Assembly: GCF_027111255.2 (NCBI RefSeq)
Contig: NZ_CP114285.2
Span: 3,162,001-3,226,000, forward strand
DNA length: 64,000 nucleotides
From: Flavobacterium flavigenum
Lineage (GTDB): Bacteria; Bacteroidota; Bacteroidia; Flavobacteriales; Flavobacteriaceae
Reading direction: 5' to 3'
Positions 44,011 to 51,861 of the stretch are shown one piece after another; the stretch's first letter is position 1, and each line of letters starts with the position of its first letter. The position numbers were made by a program, and so were the translations under genes. The notes under the pieces are model-generated. The model was given only the letters and a program-made list of their open reading frames with translations. It did not search any database and was not told the origin of the DNA.

Positions 44011-44274
44011 ATGATTACAGCCGCACAAAGGAATAAAATGAAGAAAGTCTTTAAAACAGGCTACTCAAAAGAGGTTAAAAAGCTTTTAGAAGAGAAAGAG
44101 ATCTGGAACAAAAAAGGGCTTCCGTTTAGCAATTCTTATATCACTCATGTTTTTAATGGCAGAAATACGAATAATGATATTGAGGAAGCAATCATTGAAT
44201 TGTATCAAAAAAGATTATACGAAGAAACTAAGATCACATTACGCAGAAAAGAAATTTTCGGCAAAAAAATATAG
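44011..44274 (+). CDS. Small DNA-binding-like protein of mobile-element type
   Basis: 87 residues, lysine-rich and helical. The segment LPFSNSYITHVFNGRNTNNDIEEAI looks like the recognition helix region of a small HTH protein, here quoted in part: S-Y-I-T-H-V-F-N-G-R-N. It faces away from the XRE gene, an arrangement typical of phage or plasmid regulatory switches. No further phage genes are present nearby. Confidence 0.65.
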   Translation: MITAAQRNKMKKVFKTGYSKEVKKLLEEKEIWNKKGLPFSNSYITHVFNGRNTNNDIEEAIIELYQKRLYEETKITLRRKEIFGKKI

Positions 44275-44405
44275 CTGCAGGTGTAAATATAAAATGATGC
44301 AGAAAAGAAATATATCAGCTTAAAATCTACAATGGATTTTAAAAGTAAGTACAAGTCTAATCAGGATTAATTATCAAAGTTACAAATCAAATAAATCGAG
44401 TAATT

Positions 44406-44735
44406 ATGGCAATAATAAAAAATGAAAGTTTAGAAAACATGGGTTACTTCTCAGATAAACATGGTGCATTAACGAATTTTATTTTTGAAATTTTATCTGT
44501 TGAATACAGGGATAATCTGTACGGCTATTTTAAAATAAAGATGACAAACGATAATTCAGTATTTGTGGTTATTGATAATCTCAGCATTTGTGGTAAATTT
44601 TCAGATAGTTTTCCGGACCGGGTATTAGAAGAGGGTTCCTATTTCTGCCATCCGGATTTGAGCCATGAACTTGTACTGGATATTTTTAGTTATGAATTTG
44701 ATTTGTATAAAAGCAGATTAGCAAAATCTGCATAA
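44406..44735 (+). CDS. Small protein of unknown function
   Basis: 109 residues, acidic, no signal peptide. It is probably beta-rich (IFEILSVEYRDNLYGYFKIKM). I do not recognise it. A 131-base gap separates it from the preceding small gene, and an 85-base gap with no clear terminator follows before the convergent lipoprotein gene. It seems part of a small accessory module near umuCD. Confidence 0.6.
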   Translation: MAIIKNESLENMGYFSDKHGALTNFIFEILSVEYRDNLYGYFKIKMTNDNSVFVVIDNLSICGKFSDSFPDRVLEEGSYFCHPDLSHELVLDIFSYEFDLYKSRLAKSA

Positions 44736-44820
44736 AAAGGATGTGTTTGCCGGTTTGGAAATGCTGTGTTTTGCTTTTGAATCAAATCATTGAATATTAT
44801 AAGGTCCTAGGTTTTTTTGT

Positions 44821-45990
44821 TCATTTTTTTACGACATACATACTTGAAAACTTATTCTTATTATCAAACATTAGCTGTATTTTTAAAACAGCATTCTTAA
44901 TTTCAATGTAATTTGAAAATTTTAAATCGTCATAATTTTCAATCTGGCTTTTATCCCATTTTTTTACTATTTCTTCTTTTGTAGAAAAGGGTTTTAATCC
45001 ATTTTCAAATGAAATTTCGACACTCTTGAAGTCTGCTACAGAATAGGCATTTACAATATTGTACTTTGGATTTTCATTGCTTTTTTTGGTGATATCAAAA
45101 AAGAAATAGAAATTATTGTAATCATTATCGTAAGTAAGTTCACTAATATCACCATTGCTACCTTGTATGACAATATTCCGTTCAAAATTTTTACTGGTTT
45201 TGGATTTTGTAAAATCAGTTTCATTCGATTTTCCAATTGTAATATCATTTATACTCCAATCGTTATGGATCGTAAGAACAGGTTTGTTCTGTATGTTTTC
45301 AGGCTTTGTAGAATTAATAAGTAACTCTTTAAAATAATTTTCATTATTACATCCCCCAAAATCTATCCAACCATTGTAAGTGTCCCAATAACAGGTTTTC
45401 GATAATTTTGTGTTCTTTAAAATGGTTAGCCTGCTATAATCCGGTGCATAAAAAATATACTTCCCCTCTTTTTTAAAATTCCAGTATAAACCGTTATCTG
45501 TGTTGGGATTTTTTGTGCCTTTTCCATATTTGTTTTCAAGTTTTTTCAGGATTTCATTTTTAAATTCAGAAGTTTTCATTTCTATCCTAAAACCATACAA
45601 ATAATTATCTGCCTTGTATTTTTTAAAAAGCGGAGCCAATTGCTCTTTCTTTTTTAAGGTTATAAAATCCATATGACCTCCACCGGATTTTGTAATACTG
45701 TCTGTTTTTAATAATTCTGAGTTGATTTGAAAATATACTGTTTGCTTTTTTAAATCCAGACCATCAAAAGTGTATTTCGTTGAATTATCAATTTCTGCCA
45801 ATAAGCAAAATGGATATTCAAGCGTTTCAACTCCAATATAAATAGAATCGTTGAAATCAATTATGCTTTCAAATTTTTCATTCAATTTCAGATTCATCAA
45901 ATCTACTGTTTCAACTTTTTCTTGTTTTTGGCAAGCAATTAAAGTGGTCATTAAAATAATAGCTGATGTAATAATTAGGTGTGATTTCAT
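44821..45990 (-). CDS. Lipoprotein of the injection-system-associated island
   Basis: About 389 residues from the ATG 45990 (MKSHLIITSA) with lipobox TTLIAC. The stretch VDLMNLKLNEKFESIIDF resembles FDLANLTLNENINDVLL in the lipoprotein at 51206-51850, and KLENKYGKGTKN resembles KLQFGKPKN there and LNSKFGKAKF at 50525-51199. So it is a paralog of those island lipoproteins, separated from them by the IS256-like remnant. Function unknown; a cell-envelope immunity role is a hypothesis. Confidence 0.7.
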   Translation of the reverse strand: MKSHLIITSAIILMTTLIACQKQEKVETVDLMNLKLNEKFESIIDFNDSIYIGVETLEYPFCLLAEIDNSTKYTFDGLDLKKQTVYFQINSELLKTDSITKSGGGHMDFITLKKKEQLAPLFKKYKADNYLYGFRIEMKTSEFKNEILKKLENKYGKGTKNPNTDNGLYWNFKKEGKYIFYAPDYSRLTILKNTKLSKTCYWDTYNGWIDFGGCNNENYFKELLINSTKPENIQNKPVLTIHNDWSINDITIGKSNETDFTKSKTSKNFERNIVIQGSNGDISELTYDNDYNNFYFFFDITKKSNENPKYNIVNAYSVADFKSVEISFENGLKPFSTKEEIVKKWDKSQIENYDDLKFSNYIEIKNAVLKIQLMFDNKNKFSSMYVVKK

Positions 45991-46144
45991 TGTTAATAAT
46001 TTCAATTCAGGTTTTATTAAAGTCATGATTTTATTTAGCTTATTTTGAAGTGGTTTGATACAATTACTCCAGCTGATTTTGTAGTTCGATTCCTTATGAG
46101 CATTTAATTTTTTCTTAAGAAATTTTAATTTTTATAATACATGA

Positions 46145-47005
46145 ATGACTGTTAGTGATATTGAAGAACAAATAAGAGAAGTCTATAAATTTGACATATC
46201 AACCTCCACTATTTCCAGAATTACCGAATCAGTTTCCAATGATATAACAGCTTGGCAAAATCGCCCGTTAGAATCTGTTTATTTAATCGTTTGGATGGAT
46301 GGGATTGTCTTTAAAGTTCGAGAGAACTCAAAGGTTATTAACAAAACTATTTATCTTGCTGTTGGTCTGAATCGAGAAGGAAAAAAAGAAGTTTTAGGCA
46401 TGTGGTTAGGCAAGAATGAAAGTGCCAGCTTTTGGTTAGGGGTTTTAACAGATTTAAAAGCCAGAGGTGTTGAGGATATATTAATTACAGCTACAGATAA
46501 CCTAAACGGCTTTACTCAGACTATTAAAAATGTATTCCCTGAATCACAGACTCAAATCTGTGTAGTACACCAAATACGTAACTCAGCGCGTTATGTAGTA
46601 TGGAAAGATAAAAAGGAGTTCTCTAAAGATATGAAGCAGATTTATGATGCTCCAACTAAAGAAGCTGCTAAAGCTGCTCTTGAAGATTTTGCCTTTAAAT
46701 GGAATCAAAAATATCCTTATGCCGTTAAATCCTGGCAGGAAAACTGGGAAGAACTTACAGTCTTTTTTGACTTCCCTATAGAAATTAGGAAAATAATTTA
46801 TACCACTAATCTAATTGAAAATCTAAATGGAAAGGTTAGAAAATACACCAAAAATAAATTATCATTCCCCACAGATGAAGCTGTTTTAAAATCTGTATAT
46901 TTGGCTTTAAGAGAAGCTACCAAAAAATGGACAATGCCAATCCATAATTGGGGATTAATACTCAATCAGTTCTTAACTATATTTGAAAAAAGGGTTCAAC
47001 TTTAA
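46145..47005 (+). pseudogene. IS256-family transposase, 5'-truncated
   Basis: 286 residues against about 400 for full members. The DDE residues remain: Asp in [11 protein letters not shown], Asp in TATDNLNGF and Glu in [11 protein letters not shown], with the C-terminal [13 protein letters not shown] segment. The N-terminal DNA-binding part, roughly the first 110 residues, is missing, and a TGA lies immediately before the remaining ATG. Downstream, GGACAGTGTC at 47050-47059 looks like the right end. It has probably lost the ability to move. Confidence 0.82.
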
Positions 47006-47030
47006 TTAAAAAGTCAAACCCCGTTATTTT

Positions 47031-47059
47031 TAAACTTACACACTTTTAAGGACAGTGTC
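47031..47059 (+). repeat. Probable right terminal repeat of the IS256-like element
   Basis: AACTTACACACTTTTAAGGA followed by CAGTGTC, lying 26 bases after the transposase stop. IS256-family ends often read GACACTGTCC in the opposite direction. A matching left end was not found in the 118 bases before the transposase, so the element is one-ended. Confidence 0.5.
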
Positions 47060-47092
47060 GAATAGAAGTCTATTTGAGGGTTTTAAATGATT

Positions 47093-47953
47093 CTATCTAA
47101 TAATTTCTAACGGCAAACCTCTTTCTTTTCTATGAAAATATACATTTAAACTAAAACCTATTGCTTCTTCATTTTTTATCTTAGGATCATATCTAAATCC
47201 AGGTAACTCATAAAGCATTCTAACACTTGCTAATTTTCCATTAGCATAAAGTTCCAACTTGTAAAGATTATTAGGTAAAGGAAGTATGTATTTGTCTTGA
47301 GGAAGAAATGGAGGTTCATCACTAGATGGCAAATACAATGATTTATTTAATTCTGAATCTCTTATTTTGAATTTTTTTTTATAATTTTCCTGATTAGACG
47401 TTTGATAAATAGTCGCAATCTCCTCGTTACATTTAATAATTTCTTTATATAGTTCGTCGCTATCTTCTTTTGATAAATCAACAGAGTTTTTCCAAGCTGA
47501 AAAGTTAAAAGGCAATTCTGCTTCAAAAACATCTTTCATTATATAAATAGGTAATTTTTTCTTGTCTAAAAATGTAATTTCAATTTCTTTAGAAACTAAT
47601 TCTTGTGGGACATACTCTAAAATAGCCTCAGATTTAAAAATTTTAATTTTAATAAAAGCTTTCTCTAAAATTAAAGTACTGTTTTTTAAAGGCATTACTT
47701 TTATTTCAAAATGTTGTAATCCGTTTTCTATAATAAAAGGATTTATAGGCCATTCTATGGTTGCAGTACTAGCAGTATTAGCTTCTTCAAAATGATTATA
47801 GGCTGGAACACCATTCACTGAAAGTTCAACTGAACATCTACTTGATGTTATTTCTGCAATATAATATGGATTTTTTATCATGTTTTGTTTTTTTTCTTGC
47901 CCTGATGTAGTGAATATTACTACTATTATCAGTAATGTTGTTATTTTTATCAT
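47093..47953 (-). CDS. Secreted island protein, paralog of 48795-49574
   Basis: 286 residues with an N-terminal signal peptide (MIKITTLLIIVVIFTTSGQ). The rest aligns along its length with the 259-residue protein at 48795-49574: CSVELSVNGVPAYN against CNFEILINDIPVLT, KIRDSELNKSLYLPSSDE against KVREKNMATSMYLSNSES, and YANGKLASVR against YGYGKLATFK. The paralog lacks a signal peptide. I do not recognise the family. Both probably belong to the same effector/immunity-like system. Confidence 0.72.
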   Translation of the reverse strand: MIKITTLLIIVVIFTTSGQEKKQNMIKNPYYIAEITSSRCSVELSVNGVPAYNHFEEANTASTATIEWPINPFIIENGLQHFEIKVMPLKNSTLILEKAFIKIKIFKSEAILEYVPQELVSKEIEITFLDKKKLPIYIMKDVFEAELPFNFSAWKNSVDLSKEDSDELYKEIIKCNEEIATIYQTSNQENYKKKFKIRDSELNKSLYLPSSDEPPFLPQDKYILPLPNNLYKLELYANGKLASVRMLYELPGFRYDPKIKNEEAIGFSLNVYFHRKERGLPLEIIR

Positions 47954-48002
47954 TGGTTTTTTAGACTTTTACCTATCTTCAAGTACACTTATTTTTTTTG
48001 TT

Positions 48003-48135
48003 TTAAATTGAACCATCTCTTTTATAAATTCTTTCTACAGTTCTATCATATCTATCATATAGAATTTTCCAAGGTAATCCCACGGATCGAATTGTTTTAT
48101 AATAAGGAATTAGAGAGCATCTTCTTTGACTCTTT
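48003..48135 (-). pseudogene. Decayed coding fragment, C-terminus of an unknown protein
   Basis: One minus-strand frame reads about 43 codons to a TAA at 48003, with tandem stops just before it. It ends in IRSVGLPWKILYDRYDRT followed by VERIYKRDGSI, which looks like real protein. Before that, another frame reads QYNKRVKEDAL, as if a frameshift split a longer gene. I cannot name the parent family. It lies downstream of the lipoprotein gene at 48171, within the island. Confidence 0.45.
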
Positions 48136-48170
48136 TATTATACTGGTACAATAATTACAATACGGTAAAA

Positions 48171-48638
48171 TCAAAAATTAACTTCTGGTTTTTTATCCTG
48201 AGCTATACAATGATTTTTTATTATATCATTAGTTACCTCTATATATTCTCCAATACTCGCTGAATTTTCATCAATTCCTAATCTTTTTTCGTAGTTTTTA
48301 ATTGCATTACTTAACATTTTATGATGTTCTTCAAAATATTCGGGAGAATAATTCCCCATCCTTACATCATATTTTTTATCTAATATCAATGTGCATGAAT
48401 CAGAAAGGGTATAATGTGAATAGTTGAAATATTCACAAAACGAAATGTTTTTTTGATCTAAACTATCTAATAATTTATTAAACACGGCTAGAGTGTCTTT
48501 TTGTATGTGCACCTTAGAAAGTATTTCTTCTCTAAAAGTATCATTTACTTTTAATTCTTTTTTACAGCTTATTAATGCAAAAAAAGCGGCAAGTACTAAT
48601 AATTTATTGGTCTCAGATCGGGGTTTAAAACCCTGCAA
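48171..48638 (-). CDS. Small lipoprotein with an unusual, probably damaged 5' end
   Basis: 155 residues when started at TTG 48638. The lipobox ALISCK and the preceding KLLVLAAFFALISC signal are normal, but the first 11 residues (MQGFKPRSETN) are not, because they are read from palindromes (GGGTTTAAAACCC and CTGCAA-TTGCAG). The natural start was probably an ATG near AAT AAA TTA TTA, now lost. So translation may be weak or absent. The mature part ends IKNHCIAQDKKPEVNF and is unknown. It lies after two terminator-like hairpins. Confidence 0.55.
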   Translation of the reverse strand: MQGFKPRSETNKLLVLAAFFALISCKKELKVNDTFREEILSKVHIQKDTLAVFNKLLDSLDQKNISFCEYFNYSHYTLSDSCTLILDKKYDVRMGNYSPEYFEEHHKMLSNAIKNYEKRLGIDENSASIGEYIEVTNDIIKNHCIAQDKKPEVNF

Positions 48639-48716
48639 TTTATTGCAGTACTTTAGTAATGCGAAAAAATCTAATCTTTGACTTTTGATAATATTTTTAA
48701 ATAAGTTTTTAAAATG

Positions 48717-48768
48717 GAGAGACTTTTAGTCTCTCGTCAAAACAAACCTCTGCACTTTCAGTGCAGAG
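48717..48768 (-). terminator. Two hairpins after the 259-residue gene, likely terminators
   Basis: On the minus strand a CTCTGCACT-GAA-AGTGCAGAG hairpin (48768-48748) is followed by TTTGTTTTG, and 12 bases later a GAGAGACT-AAA-AGTCTCTC hairpin (48735-48717) by CATTTTAAAA. The first is the stronger candidate terminator. They would end the main island transcript before the lipoprotein gene at 48171. Confidence 0.65.
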
Positions 48769-48794
48769 TGGTTTAGTTTTCATATTTTGTATTT

Positions 48795-49574
48795 TTATAT
48801 AATCTCAAGTTCTGTTTTTCCTTTTGGGATATAGAACATCTGATCAATCATAAGTTCTTCTTTTGTCTCAGGATTATACAAATAAAAAGCAGGTTCTCCG
48901 TTTAGTTTTTTGAATGTTGCTAATTTGCCATAACCATAAAATCTTAAAATAGTATCTTTAGGAAAAGGCATTACTTTAAAGCCATTTTTAGCATCTTCAA
49001 GCAAACCGTTAATTCTGGCATTCGATTCAGAATTGCTTAAGTACATGGATGTCGCCATGTTTTTTTCTCTGACTTTAATCTTTTCTGCGAACTCGCTATA
49101 TTTTTCCTCTTTAAGCAAATTTGCCAGTTTATCGTATGCTGTAATAATTTTTTCTTTAAAATTTTCTATATCTTCCAGGTTTTCACCATCAGTCCATTTT
49201 GTTAATGAATAGGGTATTTCAGCTTTGAATCCTGTTGAGGTTTCCAAAATTGGAATCTTTTGATTTTCTTCAACCTTTTGAAAAGCTGTTTCCGGAAAAT
49301 CCTTGATATGTTTAAATTCGTTATTTGCTACATCATATAACCTGATATTAAATCTCAAAGAAGCTTCAGGATGTAAACTTTCTTGTCCTGACAGCGGTTT
49401 TATGATAGCTTTTACAAACTGTTCTCCGGAATTATAAATAGCATAATTAACAGGGACATTGGTAGCGATTTGCCCCTCGACTTCCATTGTTAGTACAGGA
49501 ATATCGTTAATCAAAATTTCAAAATTGCAGGCTGCGACTGAAAAGTCTAAGGTGTAATAGGGCTCGTATATCAT
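48795..49574 (-). CDS. Island protein without signal peptide, paralog of 47093-47953
   Basis: 259 residues, starting MIYEPYYTLDFSVAACNFEI with no signal peptide, so it is probably cytoplasmic or exported by the injection system. Its body is beta-rich, then helical (FKEKIITAYDKLANLLKEEK), then beta-rich. The homologous secreted protein lies at 47093-47953. No enzymatic motif is visible. Confidence 0.7.
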   Translation of the reverse strand: MIYEPYYTLDFSVAACNFEILINDIPVLTMEVEGQIATNVPVNYAIYNSGEQFVKAIIKPLSGQESLHPEASLRFNIRLYDVANNEFKHIKDFPETAFQKVEENQKIPILETSTGFKAEIPYSLTKWTDGENLEDIENFKEKIITAYDKLANLLKEEKYSEFAEKIKVREKNMATSMYLSNSESNARINGLLEDAKNGFKVMPFPKDTILRFYGYGKLATFKKLNGEPAFYLYNPETKEELMIDQMFYIPKGKTELEII

Positions 49575-49594
49575 TGTTGCTTTTGGTTTAAGAT

Positions 49595-50491
49595 TTATTT
49601 ATCCGTTAGTTCTAATTCGTCTAACGTTCCTTCGGACTTCAGGATTTTATTGTATTCTGATTGTAAGTCTTTTAATTCTGTTTCAATGTCTTTTAGATCA
49701 ATTTTTGGCATTATAATCTTTTTGCCATTTGCATAGATGCTTGATACATATGTTTTTAAGTCTAAATTATAGTCTGAAAGCTTCGGGTTTTTAATTGGAT
49801 ATTTCAAATTATTCCAGATATGAGGATTTCTCTCTTTTGCTTCTTCCAGAATAATAGTTGGATACACCGATTCACCGGTTTTTAAAACATAATCCTCCTT
49901 TTCATAGCCATGTGATTGTATTGATATTGCATGTTTTGTGTTGATTTCTTTTAGCTCAATTGATATTTCAAAAGGGCTTTTTAAATCAGCTTTTCCAATA
50001 TATTTGTATTTGATTTCTAAACGTGGAGACATTTCTCCAAACCAATCAGTTTCATTTAGCTCTAAGGATTCAATTTTAAACAGATTAAGTTGTTTCTGAA
50101 TACTTAATATTGCCGTTCTCTTTTTTTCTAATTTGTTTATTTCGGTCGATAATTTTTCCGCTTCTTTTTTATTCCGCTCTTGTAAAAAATCTTCTGCTAA
50201 ATCGGTCACAGATGAGTAGCTAAGTCCGTCAAGAAGTTCTAATGCTATATCATTAAATGATTTGCCTTTATATTTATTTGATTCATCCCATTTTAGCATC
50301 ATTGCTTTCAAGGCGATGACTCTAATTGCTTTTTCCAGTTTAATTTTTTCATCAGCATTTAATTTTTTCTCTACTTTTTCTTTAGAAATTTTAAAATCTT
50401 TTTCTGATTTGCTATTAAATTTTTCCTGACAGCTTGTGATTATTAAAACAAACAAAGCAAATAGGCTAGCTTTTAATATATTATATTTCAT
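49595..50491 (-). CDS. Island lipoprotein with coiled-coil segments
   Basis: 298 residues. The signal peptide ends in IITSC (cysteine near 21). Residues about 30-60 and 100-135 are highly charged helices with heptad-like spacing (NKKEAEKLSTEINKLEKKRT), and the C-terminal 35 residues are another such segment. A beta-rich part lies between (about 140-235). No motif points to a function; placement suggests an envelope accessory or immunity protein. It is 20 bases from the gene downstream. Confidence 0.7.
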   Translation of the reverse strand: MKYNILKASLFALFVLIITSCQEKFNSKSEKDFKISKEKVEKKLNADEKIKLEKAIRVIALKAMMLKWDESNKYKGKSFNDIALELLDGLSYSSVTDLAEDFLQERNKKEAEKLSTEINKLEKKRTAILSIQKQLNLFKIESLELNETDWFGEMSPRLEIKYKYIGKADLKSPFEISIELKEINTKHAISIQSHGYEKEDYVLKTGESVYPTIILEEAKERNPHIWNNLKYPIKNPKLSDYNLDLKTYVSSIYANGKKIIMPKIDLKDIETELKDLQSEYNKILKSEGTLDELELTDK

Positions 50492-50524
50492 TTTGTTGAA
50501 AACAGGTTTTATTATATTTTTTGA

Positions 50525-51199
50525 TTAAGGCTCTACATAATTATCTATACAAAAATCAGAACCTTCATCTTCCATGATTTTTGCATATTGATAATATGAA
50601 ATTTGCTTTTGAGTTTTATGATTTTTATTTAAATATTCTAAATAGTCATAATAATACATAAAGGGACCTGAAATTCTATTATCATATAATTCTTTGTAAC
50701 TGATGTCAAAAACTGTTAACCACGCAGAATTTTGGGTTGTGCCCATTAATAGATAAATTATTTGTTTGTCTTGCCATATGTATGAGTCAGGAAGGTCGTC
50801 GGTTAAATCTAATTTAGAAACAAATTTTGCCTTTCCAAATTTAGAATTTAACGCACCAATCATTTTTTGTATTGATTTTTCGGTATTTAAATCAACAATG
50901 TGTTCGCATAAAATATGATCTTTTTTAGTAAAAGCAAAACGCACAGAGTTAGTTCCAAAACCCCCTTCTTCTGTTCGATAATCACTCAAATTTGAACCAT
51001 TAAAATGTAGAATTTCATCAGACTCAGATTCATAATAACCGGTATATGTTTTTGCTAAAACTGATAGCTCAAATTTGTTAGGGATTTCACCAAAGAAAGT
51101 ATCGTATTTTTCAGTAAAAGTGATTTTTGATAAATCTTTCTTTGGAGAGTTACAGCTTTGAGTAAGAATACAGAGAGTGATAAAAATTAAGTTTCTCAT
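50525..51199 (-). CDS. Island lipoprotein, paralog group member
   Basis: 224 residues with a lipobox LTQSC. The central region shares LNSKFGKAKF-xxx-W-Q-D-K-Q-I-I-Y-L-L-M with the lipoproteins at 44821-45990 and 51206-51850. I do not recognise the family. It starts six bases after the stop of the gene upstream. Confidence 0.7.
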   Translation of the reverse strand: MRNLIFITLCILTQSCNSPKKDLSKITFTEKYDTFFGEIPNKFELSVLAKTYTGYYESESDEILHFNGSNLSDYRTEEGGFGTNSVRFAFTKKDHILCEHIVDLNTEKSIQKMIGALNSKFGKAKFVSKLDLTDDLPDSYIWQDKQIIYLLMGTTQNSAWLTVFDISYKELYDNRISGPFMYYYDYLEYLNKNHKTQKQISYYQYAKIMEDEGSDFCIDNYVEP

Positions 51200-51205
51200 A
51201 AAAAG

Positions 51206-51850
51206 CTAATTAACTGATTTAAGATTCCCAGGATCAAAGCCTAATGATCCAATAAAATCTACCCATTCTTTATCATTTTTTTTGTAAACAAACAAGACCC
51301 TATAAAACTCATTATTATCTTTTGTAAAATAATAATAACAGATATTGTTATTTATCCATAGAGTAGTATTAATAGAACCCAAGCTATAAGTATTCTTTGG
51401 CTTTCCAAATTGCAGCTTAAGATTATCATGCAGTTGATCAGATTCAGATTTTGTGTATAAATTTATTTGGTACATTCCTAAAACATTATTTTTTTCATTG
51501 TTAAGGACTCCAATTTCCGGATCAATTTTACCGTAATGAAATATGACACGATTAATGCCTAGATTGTTTTTATTAGCAAGTTTAATTTTGTTGAATATTA
51601 ATAATTTATCAGAACTGAAAACAAGTTTTGCATTGCCCATTAAAGTTACTTCATCATTTTTTATTGTATCTTTTTGAGAAAGATTTTCAGATAACAAAAC
51701 ATCATTTATATTTTCATTTAAAGTTAAATTAGCCAAATCAAATGGTTTCGATATTGCTGTTTTTTTCATTTCTTTATCTTTTGTTTGAGAATTACATGCT
51801 TGTAATAGGATCAATACTAATAAGATAGGTAATAATTTTGTTTTTTTCAT
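51206..51850 (-). CDS. Island lipoprotein, paralog group member
   Basis: 214 residues with a lipobox LLQAC. FDLANLTLNENINDVLL followed by a beta-rich body and LKLQFGKPKNTYS with NNNICYYYF. These stretches recur in the lipoproteins at 50525 and 44821. It lies immediately after the 908-residue OmpA-domain gene, a position commonly held by immunity genes next to effectors. Function is inferred from position only. Confidence 0.7.
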   Translation of the reverse strand: MKKTKLLPILLVLILLQACNSQTKDKEMKKTAISKPFDLANLTLNENINDVLLSENLSQKDTIKNDEVTLMGNAKLVFSSDKLLIFNKIKLANKNNLGINRVIFHYGKIDPEIGVLNNEKNNVLGMYQINLYTKSESDQLHDNLKLQFGKPKNTYSLGSINTTLWINNNICYYYFTKDNNEFYRVLFVYKKNDKEWVDFIGSLGFDPGNLKSVN

Positions 51851-51861
51851 TTTGTTTTAAT

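Noticed and set aside
43510..44735. A prophage
   Set aside because: Only an XRE regulator and two small genes are present; there is no integrase, structural or lysis gene.
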